Shown in pieces: positions 37,598-46,827 of a stretch of DNA of 64,000 bases. The notes under the pieces are model-generated. The model did not search any database. It was not told where the DNA came from and was given only the letters and a program-made list of their open reading frames with translations. The stretch covers positions 248,001-312,000 of the forward strand of contig NZ_CP095461.1 of the NCBI RefSeq assembly GCF_023022985.1. Reading direction: 5' to 3'. A program made the translations under genes and the position numbers. Every line of letters starts with the position of its first letter. Within the stretch, counting starts at the first letter, position 1. Source of the DNA: Arthrobacter gengyunqii. Its GTDB lineage: Bacteria; Actinomycetota; Actinomycetes; Actinomycetales; Micrococcaceae.

Positions 37598-38374
37598 TTA
37601 CGACGACGAGGGCAGCGTGAGGATGTCGGCGCCGTCATCCGTAATGACAATGGTGTGTTCGCTGTGCGCGCTGCGGGCGCCGGTGGCGCTTCGAAGCGTC
37701 CAGCCGTCCGCATCGAAGGTGAGCCGGGCGGTGTCTGCCATGACCCACGGCTCGAGGGCCAGCATCAGGCCCGGCCTGAGGGTGTAACCGCGGCCTGCCC
37801 GGCCCGTGTTCGGGACGTGCGGGTCCTGATGCATGGTGGATCCGATGCCGTGGCCGCCGAACTCTGTATTCACCTCGTACCCGGAATTAATCAGGGCCGT
37901 TCCGATCGCGTGCGAGATGTCTCCAATCCGTGCCCCCGGCCCGGCAACGGCGATTCCGGCTGCCAGCGCCCGCTCGGTGGCGTTGATCAGCTCGAGGCTC
38001 TCTGCCGGTTTGGTGTCGCCCACAATGAAGCTGATGGCGGAGTCGGCGGCGATCCCTGCCTTGGAAACGGCCAGATCCAGGCTCAGCAGGTCTCCGTCCT
38101 GCAGGTCGTAGTCGCACGGCAGTCCGTGCAGCACGGCATCGTTGACGCCCGTGCAGATGTAATGCCCAAACGGTCCCCGGCCGAAGGACGGGGCATAGTC
38201 CACGTAGCAGGATTCCGCTCCGGCATCCTGGATCATCCGGGCTGTCCACTGGTCGATCTCCAGCAGGTTGGTGCCAACGGTGGTCCGCTGTTTCAGGGTC
38301 TGCAGGATGTCTGCGACCAATCTGCCGGTGACCCGTGCCTTCGCTATTTCAGCCGGGTTCAGGATTTCGATCAT
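37598..38374 (-). CDS. map: Type I methionine aminopeptidase
   Basis: A 258-residue enzyme removing N-terminal Met from nascent proteins. It starts MIEILNPAEIAKAR at ATG 38374 after AAGGAAGG. Metal ligands are visible: Asp in LLSLDLAV, Asp in IAADSAIS, His in EFGGHGIGSTMH, Glu in LALEPWVM and Glu in SEHTIVIT. This is a short-form enzyme without the N-terminal Zn-finger extension. A ribosomal-protein context is lacking, so it may be an accessory paralogue. Confidence 0.93.
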   Translation of the reverse strand: MIEILNPAEIAKARVTGRLVADILQTLKQRTTVGTNLLEIDQWTARMIQDAGAESCYVDYAPSFGRGPFGHYICTGVNDAVLHGLPCDYDLQDGDLLSLDLAVSKAGIAADSAISFIVGDTKPAESLELINATERALAAGIAVAGPGARIGDISHAIGTALINSGYEVNTEFGGHGIGSTMHQDPHVPNTGRAGRGYTLRPGLMLALEPWVMADTARLTFDADGWTLRSATGARSAHSEHTIVITDDGADILTLPSSS

Positions 38375-38444
38375 GTGGTGCCTTCCTTGGGCGGTGGAAA
38401 ATTTCATCTGTTCTGCAGTCTGGCAGACCGTCTAGGGTGTAGGC

Positions 38445-39332
38445 ATGCCTGAGATGCCGGAAGTGCAGGGACTGGCCGATTTTTTGCGCACCAAGCTGCT
38501 GCCCGAGGACGCACCGCCGGCCCGGGTGGCCGATTTTGAAGTGCTTTCATTTGCGGCGCTGAAAACTGCCGGCGTCCCGCTGGACGCGCTGCAGGCCGGT
38601 CCCGTGACTGCCGTTGAACGCCGTGGCAAGTACCTCATCATCACGGCCGGAGGAGTGCACCTGGTGATGCATCTGGCTAAGGCAGGCTGGCTGCGCTGGT
38701 CCGATGCCCTCAAACCCGGAAAGCTGCGGCCCGGCAAGGGACGGATGGCGCTGCGGGTGCGGTTTGCCGCCCGGGAGGCGGACGGTGATGAACCGGGTTT
38801 CGATCTCACCGAAGCAGGAACCAAGAAGTCCCTGGCCGTGTATCTGGTGCGGGACCCGGCGGAGGTGCCGGGTGTGGCCCGGCTGGGTCCGGAGGCATTC
38901 GACGTCGACTCTGAGACGTTTGCGGCGCTGGTGGCCGGGCACCGGGGCCAGATTAAGGGCCTGCTGCGGGACCAGTCGGTGATCGCCGGAATCGGCAACG
39001 CGTACAGCGACGAAATCCTGCACGCTGCGCATCTCTCACCCTTCGCCAACGCCTCAAAGCTGAACCCGGCGGAGGTGGAACGGCTGTTCCAGGCTATGCG
39101 TGTGGTGCTGGAGTCCGCCATCGAGAATGCCGCCGGGCGTCCGGCGGCTGAGCTCAAGGATTCCAAGCGCCGGGCTCTGCGCGTTCATGCCCGCACGGGG
39201 GAGCCGTGCCCCGTCTGCGGTGACACCGTGCGGGAGGTCTCCTTCGCGGACTCCTCGCTCCAGTACTGCCCCACCTGCCAGACCAGCGGCAAGCTGCTGG
39301 CTGACCGGAGGCTGTCGAAGCTGCTGAAGTAG
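38445..39332 (+). CDS. Fpg/Nei-family DNA glycosylase
   Basis: A 295-residue base-excision repair enzyme. After Met removal it begins PEMPEVQ, placing the catalytic Pro and Glu at residues 1-2, which fixes the start codon. The beta-strand Lys lies in RRGKYLII. The helix-two-turn-helix is QSVIAGIGNAYSDEILHAA, and a C-terminal zinc finger has CPVCGD and CPTCQ. PEMPEV instead of PELPEV marks the actinobacterial Nei-like subgroup. Substrate range (oxidised purines or pyrimidines) is not determined. Confidence 0.92.
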   Translation: MPEMPEVQGLADFLRTKLLPEDAPPARVADFEVLSFAALKTAGVPLDALQAGPVTAVERRGKYLIITAGGVHLVMHLAKAGWLRWSDALKPGKLRPGKGRMALRVRFAAREADGDEPGFDLTEAGTKKSLAVYLVRDPAEVPGVARLGPEAFDVDSETFAALVAGHRGQIKGLLRDQSVIAGIGNAYSDEILHAAHLSPFANASKLNPAEVERLFQAMRVVLESAIENAAGRPAAELKDSKRRALRVHARTGEPCPVCGDTVREVSFADSSLQYCPTCQTSGKLLADRRLSKLLK

Positions 39333-39461
39333 GCCGGGGGTGGAACATCCGGAAAAAGACTGAACCGGCCCCCGGAGATCGGGAGCCGGCTCAGCCGGTT
39401 ACTTACATTCAGCTATAGGTCAGGCAGGTACTGCTCAAGGTGCCCGGTTCACGTTCCGGAA

Positions 39462-42400
39462 TCAGCCGCGGCCGTCGTTGCCGTTGCCGGGCTTGCCGGG
39501 CTTGTCGTCGCCCTTGCCGGGCTTGTCGGGCTTGTCGTCACCTTTGCCGGGCTTGTCGGGCTTGTCGTCACCTTTGCCGGGCTTGTCATCACCCTTGCCC
39601 GGCTTGGCGCAGTCCTGCGCGTCGAAGGCCGCCTTGTAGCTGGCCTTCTCGGGCTTGCCCTTGCCGGTGTAGGTGAGGTTCACGGTGACTTCGCCGGCCT
39701 TGATCGAGGACTCCTTGGTCTTGATGACCACGGTCTTGGACTGGCCCGGGTTCAGCTTGTTGACCTTCGCCGAACCGTACTTGGACGTCACCTCGACATC
39801 CGCCTGGCGGGTGCCGGGGTTCTTGACGGTCACTGTGATCTCGGCCTTGTTGGCAGTGCACTTGCTGACCGCACTGACGGGGCTGACCGGGGTCACCGGC
39901 GGAACCACCTTGGCGGGTACCTTGATGGGCAGTACTTCCGCCCGGCCGCCGTCACCGTTTGCACCGCTCAGGTCGCCGGTGGCGTTGTGCAGGTGCAGGA
40001 AGAGTGCCTTGGCGTCGGTGTTGCCCGCGGTGCGGGTAACGTCCAGCTTGCCGCCGTCGACGTCGGCAAAGAGGGCGTCCGGAGTGGCTCCGGAGAAGCT
40101 CAGCGCCGGGTTGGCGGCGTCGAACGGGATGTACTCCGTGGTGTCCACCGGAACGCTGTTACCGGAATCGTCCACGTTGTACGGGCTCCAGGTGGTGACC
40201 CGGTACTGCAGCGGAGCGCTCGCGGCGTTGAGGTCCAGGCCCAAGGCCGCGGCCGAAACTGGCAGCGTGACGGCGTTGGTGTCGAACGGGTTGGAATCCG
40301 TGTCGCCGAGCAGCCCGTTGGCGCCCGTCTGGTCCACCATGCTGGCGGTTCCATCAGCGTTCAGCTGGTAGGTCGAGGCCAGGACCAGGTCCAGGTCATC
40401 GGCACGCGTGGTGAAGGTGACGAAGTCCGGCACGGAGTCTCCGTTGGTGTCGATCTCCACATCGATTTCCGTCGCACCGCCCAGGATGGGCCAGTTGGCC
40501 CAGGTGCTGACGCCGAAGTTCACCACGGCTCCCTGGACGTCGCCGCCGGCTGCCTTGATGGTGGGAACGGTGGAGGAGGCACCGACGGACTGCAGGTCCA
40601 TGGCGTACATGGAATCCATCTTCACGGAGTCCAGACGCGGACTCTGTGCACCGAGCACCAGCGGAGCCACCAGGGACAGGTAGCGGGATGCCCCGGTGCC
40701 CTGGTCCAGGCCGCGGCCCTGAAGCGTAACGGTGCTCTTCAGTGCTTCGGAATCAGCGAAGGCGATCTCCGTGCCTGCGGTCATCTCCGAGGTCGGCTTC
40801 GGGGCCGAGTAGACGGGAACGCGCAGGGTGGGGGTTCCGGCGCCGGCAAACTGCACCCGGCCGGAGACGTCAGCGATGAACTGCCGGGCCAGGCCAAGTT
40901 GCGAGGCGGCTGCAGCCGGATCCATGGTCTTGGCCAATGCGGCCGGATCGGAGATGCTCAGCGTGACGTCCACAGTGGCCTTGCCGTTGGCGGGAACACT
41001 TACCTTGGGGGTGGTGCTCACGACGACGCCGGGCATGGTGGACGCTTCCAAGTAGCTCACGTCATAGGACACGGGCTTGTCGGACTTGTTCTCGACCGTG
41101 ACCTGCTTGGTCTGGAGCAGTGCTTCCTTGCCCAGTTCCAGCACGCCGAAGTTGACGCTGGTCAGGGCCTGGTCGTCCGCCGCATAGGCCAGGACCTTGG
41201 TGTTCAGGGCGTCGAGGGCGTCCACGCGGCCGGAACCGACGCGGTTCGGAGCATGCACGTTGCCTTCTGCGGTGAGCAGGTCGTGGGTGGCGGTGTTCAT
41301 GATGGCGGTCTTGACCTCATAGGGGTTGAGATCCGTAGCGGCGTAGACCAGGGCGGCAATGCCGGCCACATGCGGGGTGGCCATGGAGGTGCCGCTGCTG
41401 ACGGATGCTCCGGTTCCCGAGCCCACGGCAGCTGAGCCGATGGACGAACCGGGAGCAGCGACGTCGGGCTTCACCACACCGTTGGAGCCGTGCAGGCCGC
41501 GGGAGGAGAAGGAGCTGATGGTGTCGCCGGCACCGGAGGGACCGGTAGCCGTGGCGCGGTAGGACGGATCCAGGCGCAGCGTCAGTGTTCCGGCCTGGGC
41601 GGCCGGCCGGAGCCGGTCCGAGGACGCGGCATTGAGCTGGATGCCCGGGATGGTGGCGTTGCCGCCGATGCCGGCGTCAAACACCGAACGCGGAGAGTCC
41701 AGCACGACGCCGGTGGCACCGGCCGCCTGGGCGTTGTTGAAGCGCACGCCGGAGCCGCAGGGGAAGGCGTTGTTCTCTTCCCACTGGATCCAGACCCACT
41801 TGCCGGTGAGGGAACCGGCGGGGAAGGGGTTGCAGCCGAAGGCGTTGTCGGCCGGAGCCATGACGACGCTGCCGGTGAGCCGTTCGGGAGTGAGTGCCGG
41901 GTCGGCGTAGTTGAAGCTGGAGGAGTACTGGCCGGCAACGCTGCCTGCCAGTTCGGCCGGGGCCAGGACATCGGCGCGGTCCAGGGTCACCTGGGAGCCG
42001 ATGGTGCTGGCGACGGTCAATGCGGACTTGGCGTTGCCGGGGGAGCCGCCGATGTCGTAGACGTCTCCGGCGTTGCCCGAGGCCACTACCGAGAGGATGC
42101 CCTGCTCGGTGAGCTTGTTGACGATGTCGTTCTCGGGGTCGTCCGCCGGGGCGTAGTCCGAGCCCAGCGACATGTTCACTACCTGTGCACGGTCGGAGAA
42201 ATCGCCGTCGCCGTTGGGATCCAGCACGTAGTCCAGGGCCTGTCCGACAACTTCCGAGGAGCCGGCGCAACCGAAGACGCGGATGCCGACGAGCTGTGCC
42301 TCGGGAGCGGAACCGGGGCCGATCCGCATGGTGTTGACCTGCTCAGCCGTGAGGGTGGAGTAGTCGCCGCCGAAGGTGGAGCCGTCGCCGTTGGTGCCGT

Positions 42401-43241
42401 AACCGGCTGCGGTTCCCGCCACATGGGTGCCGTGTCCGCCGCAGTCCAGCGGATTGAGGTCCGGCTTCGGGACCGGCTGGTACGTGGGGGAGGACGGGTC
42501 GGCGTCGTAGTCGTCGCCGACCAGGTCGTAGCCGCCAATGAATTTCGCGGAGTCAATGAGGCCGCTGTCGGCGGCGGGGATGCCCGGGGATGCCTGGGCT
42601 GCCTTGTAGGCCTCGGCGGTTCCCGGGCCGCCGAAATCGCTGTGGGTGTAGTCGATGCCGGTATCCAGCACGGCGATGGTGATGCCCTTGCCGGTCTGGT
42701 TCCGCTCCACCCAGGTGTTCAGGGCGCGGGTGTCGATGTCGGCGCCCTTGTTGTCGATGGTTTTCGGCACGATCTTGGTGATCCGGGCGACGTCCGCGCG
42801 TCCAGCGAGACCGCGGATCGCCTCGGCGTCGCCGACGATGGCCACGCCGGGAAGGGTGTTGGTGGTGGTGTAGAGCGTGCTGGCGTCGGCTTCGGCGGCC
42901 ACGGACTCGGCCTGGGAGGAGATGTTGCTGCGGATCTCCTCGACCAGCGGCTGGTTGAGGACCGGGTCTGCCTTGCCCTCCTTGACCGCTTCAGGCTGCG
43001 TCTGTTCAAAGGCGCCCTCGCCGGTGAACTGGACATAGACGGAGACCTGGCCGGAGGCCTCCCGCAGGCTTGACGACACCTTCTGGGTGGCGAATTTCTG
43101 GACGGCGACGCCGGCAGCAAGCCCGTCGCCGGTGGTGCCTTCGGTGGCCTGGGCGGGTACGCCCAGGGACGCCGTGAGTGCGAGCCCTGCTAGCGCGGCA
43201 GTGACGACCGCGCCGGATCTGTGATGAATGGACCTTTTCAT
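39462..43241 (-). CDS. Secreted S8 subtilisin-family serine protease
   Basis: A 1,259-residue exported protease. ATG 43241 follows AAGGAGCG; a signal peptide ends near PAQATEG. An Inhibitor_I9-like propeptide precedes the catalytic domain with Asp in AVLDTGIDYTHSDF, His in GGHGTHVAG and Ser in GTSMATPHVAG. A protease-associated insert (residues about 430-560) lies between His and Ser. Long beta-rich regions follow, then a NEW3/CARDB-like domain and a charged tail of KPGKGDDKPD repeats ending without a sortase motif. The tail may bind the wall or metal. Its upstream region lies next to the island junction. Confidence 0.94.
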   Translation of the reverse strand: MKRSIHHRSGAVVTAALAGLALTASLGVPAQATEGTTGDGLAAGVAVQKFATQKVSSSLREASGQVSVYVQFTGEGAFEQTQPEAVKEGKADPVLNQPLVEEIRSNISSQAESVAAEADASTLYTTTNTLPGVAIVGDAEAIRGLAGRADVARITKIVPKTIDNKGADIDTRALNTWVERNQTGKGITIAVLDTGIDYTHSDFGGPGTAEAYKAAQASPGIPAADSGLIDSAKFIGGYDLVGDDYDADPSSPTYQPVPKPDLNPLDCGGHGTHVAGTAAGYGTNGDGSTFGGDYSTLTAEQVNTMRIGPGSAPEAQLVGIRVFGCAGSSEVVGQALDYVLDPNGDGDFSDRAQVVNMSLGSDYAPADDPENDIVNKLTEQGILSVVASGNAGDVYDIGGSPGNAKSALTVASTIGSQVTLDRADVLAPAELAGSVAGQYSSSFNYADPALTPERLTGSVVMAPADNAFGCNPFPAGSLTGKWVWIQWEENNAFPCGSGVRFNNAQAAGATGVVLDSPRSVFDAGIGGNATIPGIQLNAASSDRLRPAAQAGTLTLRLDPSYRATATGPSGAGDTISSFSSRGLHGSNGVVKPDVAAPGSSIGSAAVGSGTGASVSSGTSMATPHVAGIAALVYAATDLNPYEVKTAIMNTATHDLLTAEGNVHAPNRVGSGRVDALDALNTKVLAYAADDQALTSVNFGVLELGKEALLQTKQVTVENKSDKPVSYDVSYLEASTMPGVVVSTTPKVSVPANGKATVDVTLSISDPAALAKTMDPAAAASQLGLARQFIADVSGRVQFAGAGTPTLRVPVYSAPKPTSEMTAGTEIAFADSEALKSTVTLQGRGLDQGTGASRYLSLVAPLVLGAQSPRLDSVKMDSMYAMDLQSVGASSTVPTIKAAGGDVQGAVVNFGVSTWANWPILGGATEIDVEIDTNGDSVPDFVTFTTRADDLDLVLASTYQLNADGTASMVDQTGANGLLGDTDSNPFDTNAVTLPVSAAALGLDLNAASAPLQYRVTTWSPYNVDDSGNSVPVDTTEYIPFDAANPALSFSGATPDALFADVDGGKLDVTRTAGNTDAKALFLHLHNATGDLSGANGDGGRAEVLPIKVPAKVVPPVTPVSPVSAVSKCTANKAEITVTVKNPGTRQADVEVTSKYGSAKVNKLNPGQSKTVVIKTKESSIKAGEVTVNLTYTGKGKPEKASYKAAFDAQDCAKPGKGDDKPGKGDDKPDKPGKGDDKPDKPGKGDDKPGKPGNGNDGRG
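39467..39606 (-). repeat. 30-bp tandem repeats encoding the protease tail
   Basis: Nearly identical 30-base units encode about four copies of KPGKGDDKPD at the C-terminus of the subtilase. The unit length keeps the reading frame, so copy number can change without breaking the protein. Confidence 0.8.
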
Positions 43242-43513
43242 AACGCTCCTTGAACATTCCACCGAGCGCTACCGGGCCATGTCCCACAGACATGCCTACC
43301 GGCTGCTGACACACTGCGGCAGCTTTTCCGTCGTGCCTCCACACCCCCGTATGGAGCGTCAGCATGCACTTGGCGGCCCCCATTGCGTTGCAGCCGTTGG
43401 GCTCACCCTAGAGGAGCAACCCCGAGGTGCATAGGTTGGTGTCGCAGGGCGCGATTTTTGTGACCAACCATTGACTGGCGGGAGAGGTGCTGATATTTTT
43501 CGGCCGCTTAAAT

Positions 43514-43541
43514 GAAGCAGGAGCCTCCAAACGGAGGCTCC
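43514..43541. terminator. Left part of an interrupted terminator hairpin
   Basis: GAAGCAGGAGCCTCC, loop AAAC, then GGAGGCTCC. The second arm stops after nine bases where the IS3-like sequence begins. The missing TGCTTC and a repeat of the arm are found at 53672-53686. Joined together they give a perfect 15-bp stem, which would serve the minus-strand kinase gene now at 53700-54545. Confidence 0.7.
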
Positions 43542-44529
43542 CCGAAAGTTGGACTGAGAAATCAGTTCTAACTTTCGGGGAGCAGTTTTATGTCTGCTGG
43601 CAGTTCATCGTCCGAGGCGCAACGCCAGAGCGCGGTAGCGTTGTTCGAAGCCGGATGGAGCGCCAGAGCCGTGTCAACGACACTAGGGGTGAGCCGCTCC
43701 GCTATAGCCCGGTTATGAGACCGATGGTTAGTTCGAGGAGGTACGACGCTGGTGGCCAAGCCAACCAAGAGAGTGTTCTCCTTTGAGTTCAAGCTCGCTG
43801 CAGTGCAGCGTTATCTCTCCGGCCAGACGAGGGCAGACCTGCCCAAGGAACTCCAGCTTTCCTCTCCGCAGCTGATCGATAAGTGGACGCGGCAGTACCG
43901 GACAGCGGGTGAAGACGGACTGCGACCGAAGCCGAAGGGTTCTACCGCGGCGAACAGGGAGTGGTGGCCCCGAACCTGCTGAACCCGCAGTTCGAAGCTG
44001 CTGCACCGAACCAAAAGCGGGTTACCGACGTGACCGAGTTCAGCGTCGGTGACCGCAAGCTCTATCTCTCCCCGGTGATGTACCTCTTCAACCGGCAAAT
44101 CATTTCGTACTCGATCGGGTTATCCCCGAATCTGGAGCCACTAACTCCTCGCTGCGCAGAGCCCTCGCCGTCCTTGAACCTGGGGCGCAGCCGCTCGTGC
44201 ATTCGGATCAGGGATTCCAATACCAGCACGTCTTGTGGCGGACGCTGCTGAAGAATGCCGGCGCGGTCCAATCAATGTCCTGCAAGGGCAACTGCTACGA
44301 CAACGCGGTGATGGAGGACTTCTTCGGACACCTCAAGGAGGAACTCTTCCACCGGGTCCGGTTCCTGAACACCGATGCCCTGACAGCACAGCTCTGTGAG
44401 TACATCCGCTGGTACAACACTGAACGCATCTCGACAAAGCTCGAGGGCCTGAGTCCGGTGCAATACCGTGCTCAGGCCCTCGCGGCCTAGCCTTTTATTT
44501 GGCCAGTCCAACTTCCGGGGACCAGTTCA
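43538..44529 (+). mobile_element. Degenerate IS3-family insertion sequence
   Basis: The left end contains TCCCCGAAAGTTGGACTG, and the right end (reverse complement) reads TCCCCGGAAGTTGGACTGG, an imperfect terminal inverted repeat. The left end also forms a second exact dyad, GCTCCCCGAAAGTT with AACTTTCGGGGAGC (43538-43583), just before the first reading frame. At about 1.0 kb it is shorter than intact members (1.2-1.5 kb) because of an internal deletion. Confidence 0.8.
43590..44490 (+). pseudogene. Broken IS3-family transposase (OrfA/OrfB remnants)
   Basis: OrfA starts at ATG 43590 (MSAGSSSSEAQRQSAVALFE) but hits a stop at 43716. Its second half resumes in another frame near 43752 (KPTKRVFSFEFKLAAVQRYL). 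OrfB lacks its first half; the catalytic core then appears in pieces as VTDVTEFSV, HSDQGFQYQ and NAVMEDFFGHLKEE, so the DDE residues survive but are split by a frameshift near 44150. The C-terminus YNTERISTKLEGLSPVQYR is intact. The element cannot move by itself. Confidence 0.85.
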
Positions 44530-44530
44530 A

Positions 44531-44798
44531 TTCGGACTGGGTCTCCCTTTTCTTTCATCCAGGAGACCCCGCTCGTCCGTGCCTTTACACCCGACGTGAT
44601 CGCCGGGGCGCGGGACTACGATCCACGCTGAGCATCACCCCGCGCCACGGCGGACCCGAACAGCGTGACGGGCGGGGCTCGGTTCTTCGTAACCGGGCCG
44701 TCCGCCATTTTTGCTCCTCCCGGTTCCGGCGGGGCGCCTAATGAACGGTGGTGCTCTGCTGCACGGGGCCGAATAGGCGGGTCAGGTCAATGTGACGC
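44531..44798. other. Gene-free stretch between the IS remnant and the DoxX promoter
   Basis: I find no convincing coding frame here. It contains a possible hairpin, GGGTCTCC with GGAGACCC near 44536-44568, and GC-rich sequence without known motifs. It may be residue from earlier insertions. Confidence 0.5.
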
Positions 44799-44827
44799 TT
44801 GACACATTTCTGCAGGGGAGTCATTCT
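44799..44827 (+). promoter_or_regulatory. Promoter of the DoxX-MFS operon
   Basis: TTGACA (44799-44804) and CATTCT (44822-44827) are 17 bases apart. The same two elements with the same spacing, and the shared word TTGACACATTT, occur upstream of the CoA-transferase gene at 47741-47769. The perfect -35 with a poor -10 suggests an activator-assisted or tightly repressed promoter. Confidence 0.65.
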
Positions 44828-44845
44828 ATGAGCAGCAAAACACCT

Positions 44846-44871
44846 GCGGACATCTGTCCGCTTGGCGGACA
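44846..44871. promoter_or_regulatory. IclR-type operator with three half-sites (DoxX promoter)
   Basis: GCGGACA-TC-TGTCCGC is a perfect dyad, followed after 3 bases by a third half-site GCGGACA in direct orientation. The site starts 18 bases after the -10 element. The same layout occurs at 47781-47806. An inverted pair plus a direct copy is the operator plan described for PcaU/PobR-type IclR proteins. Confidence 0.75.
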
Positions 44872-44928
44872 GATATCAATCGAGGTCGCCTTGCCGAGTA
44901 ACGAGCCGAAGAGCAGGAAGGCAACAAC

Positions 44929-45459
44929 ATGATGGATATCGGGGTCATCATTCTCCGCTTCATTCTTGGCGCCATCCTGCTTGCCCATGCGGGCCAGAAA
45001 CTCTTTGGCTGGTTTGGCGGCAACGGATTCAAGCGACAGGCCATCGTGTTTGAGGCCCTGGGCCTCAAGCCGGGCCAAGTGATGGTGGCAATGGCGGGGG
45101 CCATGGAACTGGCGGCGGCTTCGCTCCTGGTCCTGGGGCTTGCTACTCCGCTGGGTGCCCTGATCGGCAGCGGCACCATGCTCGTTGCCGGCCTGACCAT
45201 GCAGACGGCATCCGGGAAATTCTGGAATGCAGCCGGAGGCGGTGAATATCCCTACGTCCTCTTCGCGTTTTCTGCAGCTGTGGGAATCCTCGGTGGAGGG
45301 CGGTATTCCGTCGATCGGCTGCTGACAGACCGCTGGCCCAACCTGGCCACCTGGCTCGAACCCTTCTGGATCCACGCGCTGGCCATACCCCTGCTGGCGC
45401 TGGCGTCCGCTCTTCCGTTCGCAATGCTGGTGCGCCGCGGGCGCACCGTTTCATCCTGA
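44929..45459 (+). CDS. DoxX-family membrane protein
   Basis: A 176-residue protein with four membrane spans. The DoxX signature appears as LRFILGAILLAHAGQKLFGW at residues about 9-28, then GLKPGQVMVAMAGAMELAAA and GSGTMLVAGLTM. DoxX proteins often accompany oxidoreductases or catabolic genes, possibly as membrane redox partners or transporters, but their chemistry is unsettled. AGGAAGG precedes the ATG; ATG 44932 is an alternative start. It is the first gene behind the operator and is followed by an MFS gene after 104 bases. Confidence 0.85.
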   Translation: MMDIGVIILRFILGAILLAHAGQKLFGWFGGNGFKRQAIVFEALGLKPGQVMVAMAGAMELAAASLLVLGLATPLGALIGSGTMLVAGLTMQTASGKFWNAAGGGEYPYVLFAFSAAVGILGGGRYSVDRLLTDRWPNLATWLEPFWIHALAIPLLALASALPFAMLVRRGRTVSS

Positions 45460-45563
45460 GTCACCCTCAGGATTCTTCTTCCCCACGGGTTTCGTCTTCG
45501 ATCCGGCAGTAAAGCCGCCGTTGGCTTTCGCGGACCCACCACTCGCATACTTCAAGGAGAGAA

Positions 45564-46817
45564 ATGTCTTCGACTCACGTAGTCCCCACCCCTGAGAAAG
45601 AAGGCAGGCAAGGCTCGCTGGCACCTGCTGCCGTGGCGGTAGGTTTCGCCGTGCTTTGCCTGTCTTGGATGCTCAACGCCATGGACCGGCAGGTGTTCTA
45701 CCCGCTCCTGCCCGAAATCCGCGAGGACTTCGGCTTCTCCTTGGAGCAGTCCGGCCTGTTGGCCACCGGTTTCACCCTTGGCCTGGCCATTGCGGGCTTC
45801 CTTGCCGGGTTTGTGGTAGACCGGTTCTCCCGGAAAACCGTCATTATCGGCAGTGTCCTGGTGTACTCACTCGGCACTTTGGCTGTCCCCTTGGCTTCAG
45901 GCTTTTTGGACATGTCCGCGTACCGCATCTTCTCCGGCATCGGGGAAGGCGTACAGGCCACCGCGCTTTACTCTCTCGTCGGCTCCTTCTTCTTCCATCG
46001 CCGGGCCTTTGCCGCCGGATTCATTGGAGTCGCCTTTGGCGGCGGCATTTTCCTCGGACCCATGATCGGGGTCCCTTTCGCTGCCTCGTTCGATACCTGG
46101 CGGGCGCCCTTCTACCTCTTCGGCGGACTCGGCATCGTCATGGCCCTGCTCATCCTGGTTACAGTGTCCCGGACGATGTCGGAGGCTAAGAGCGGCCCCG
46201 GGAGCACGGCGGCAGAAGCGGACTACAGCTATGTGCCGGCCAGCGCCTACAACCGGAACACCCTGGCCTTCGGTATTGCCTGCGTCATCAGTGGCATGGT
46301 TTTCTATGGCTTCACCGGGCTCTACCCCACCTTCCTTCGCGAAGAGCTCGGTTTCGAAGCCGGGCAGGCCGCCGTGGCTGTCTCCTTGTCCGGGCTGGGC
46401 GCCATGGTTGCGCTCCTGGCCGGCTGGCTCGGGGACAAGTTCAGCCAGAAGTGGCTGCTTGCAGGCACCTTTGTTGGAACCTCGATAGTGGCGTTCCTGA
46501 TGTACACCGTCGTCTCAAGCCTGACCGGCCAGTACGTCCTGTCCTTCCTGATGGGGGCGCTTGCCAGCGGCTTCCTCTTCACCAACTGCTCCACCGCCAT
46601 GCAGCGCAGTGTCCGCCCCGAGCACGTGGGCCGGGGCCAGGGACTGTTCATGCTGACCTACTATGTTGCCGCCGCGTTCTCCGGGGTGGTCTTTGCCCGC
46701 TTGGTTGCCCTGTCCGACTGGTCGGGCGCAGGGATGTGGCAGCTGTCCATCCTGCCCCTCGTCGGCGCGGTGGTCCTGATGGCCGTCGACCCCAAGCGCA
46801 TGATTCGCCGGCTGTAA
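45564..46817 (+). CDS. Major facilitator superfamily transporter
   Basis: A 417-residue transporter with 12 predicted spans. WMLNAMDRQVFYPLLPEI and GFVVDRFSRKTVII (the loop 2-3 GxxxDRxGRR-like motif) lie in the N-terminal half, with AGWLGDKFSQKWLL as the mirrored motif in the second half. A charged Asp in helix 1 (NAMDRQ) matches carboxylate-transporting members. It is probably the uptake system for the island's growth substrate or an intermediate; no export features are seen. AAGGAGAG precedes the ATG. It is convergent with the IclR gene. Confidence 0.88.
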   Translation: MSSTHVVPTPEKEGRQGSLAPAAVAVGFAVLCLSWMLNAMDRQVFYPLLPEIREDFGFSLEQSGLLATGFTLGLAIAGFLAGFVVDRFSRKTVIIGSVLVYSLGTLAVPLASGFLDMSAYRIFSGIGEGVQATALYSLVGSFFFHRRAFAAGFIGVAFGGGIFLGPMIGVPFAASFDTWRAPFYLFGGLGIVMALLILVTVSRTMSEAKSGPGSTAAEADYSYVPASAYNRNTLAFGIACVISGMVFYGFTGLYPTFLREELGFEAGQAAVAVSLSGLGAMVALLAGWLGDKFSQKWLLAGTFVGTSIVAFLMYTVVSSLTGQYVLSFLMGALASGFLFTNCSTAMQRSVRPEHVGRGQGLFMLTYYVAAAFSGVVFARLVALSDWSGAGMWQLSILPLVGAVVLMAVDPKRMIRRL

Positions 46818-46827
46818 ACCCGGGGTC

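Noticed and set aside
43538..44529. Intact, active IS3 element
   Set aside because: OrfA is frameshifted, the first half of OrfB is missing and the core is split by another frameshift.
44828..44932. 34-codon open frame (MSSKTPADIC...) with a GGGGAG site, ending on the DoxX start
   Set aside because: Its ATG lies before the transcription start predicted from the TTGACA-N17-CATTCT promoter, and the frame runs through the operator. Probably not translated, though a leader peptide is not excluded if the promoter is placed wrongly.
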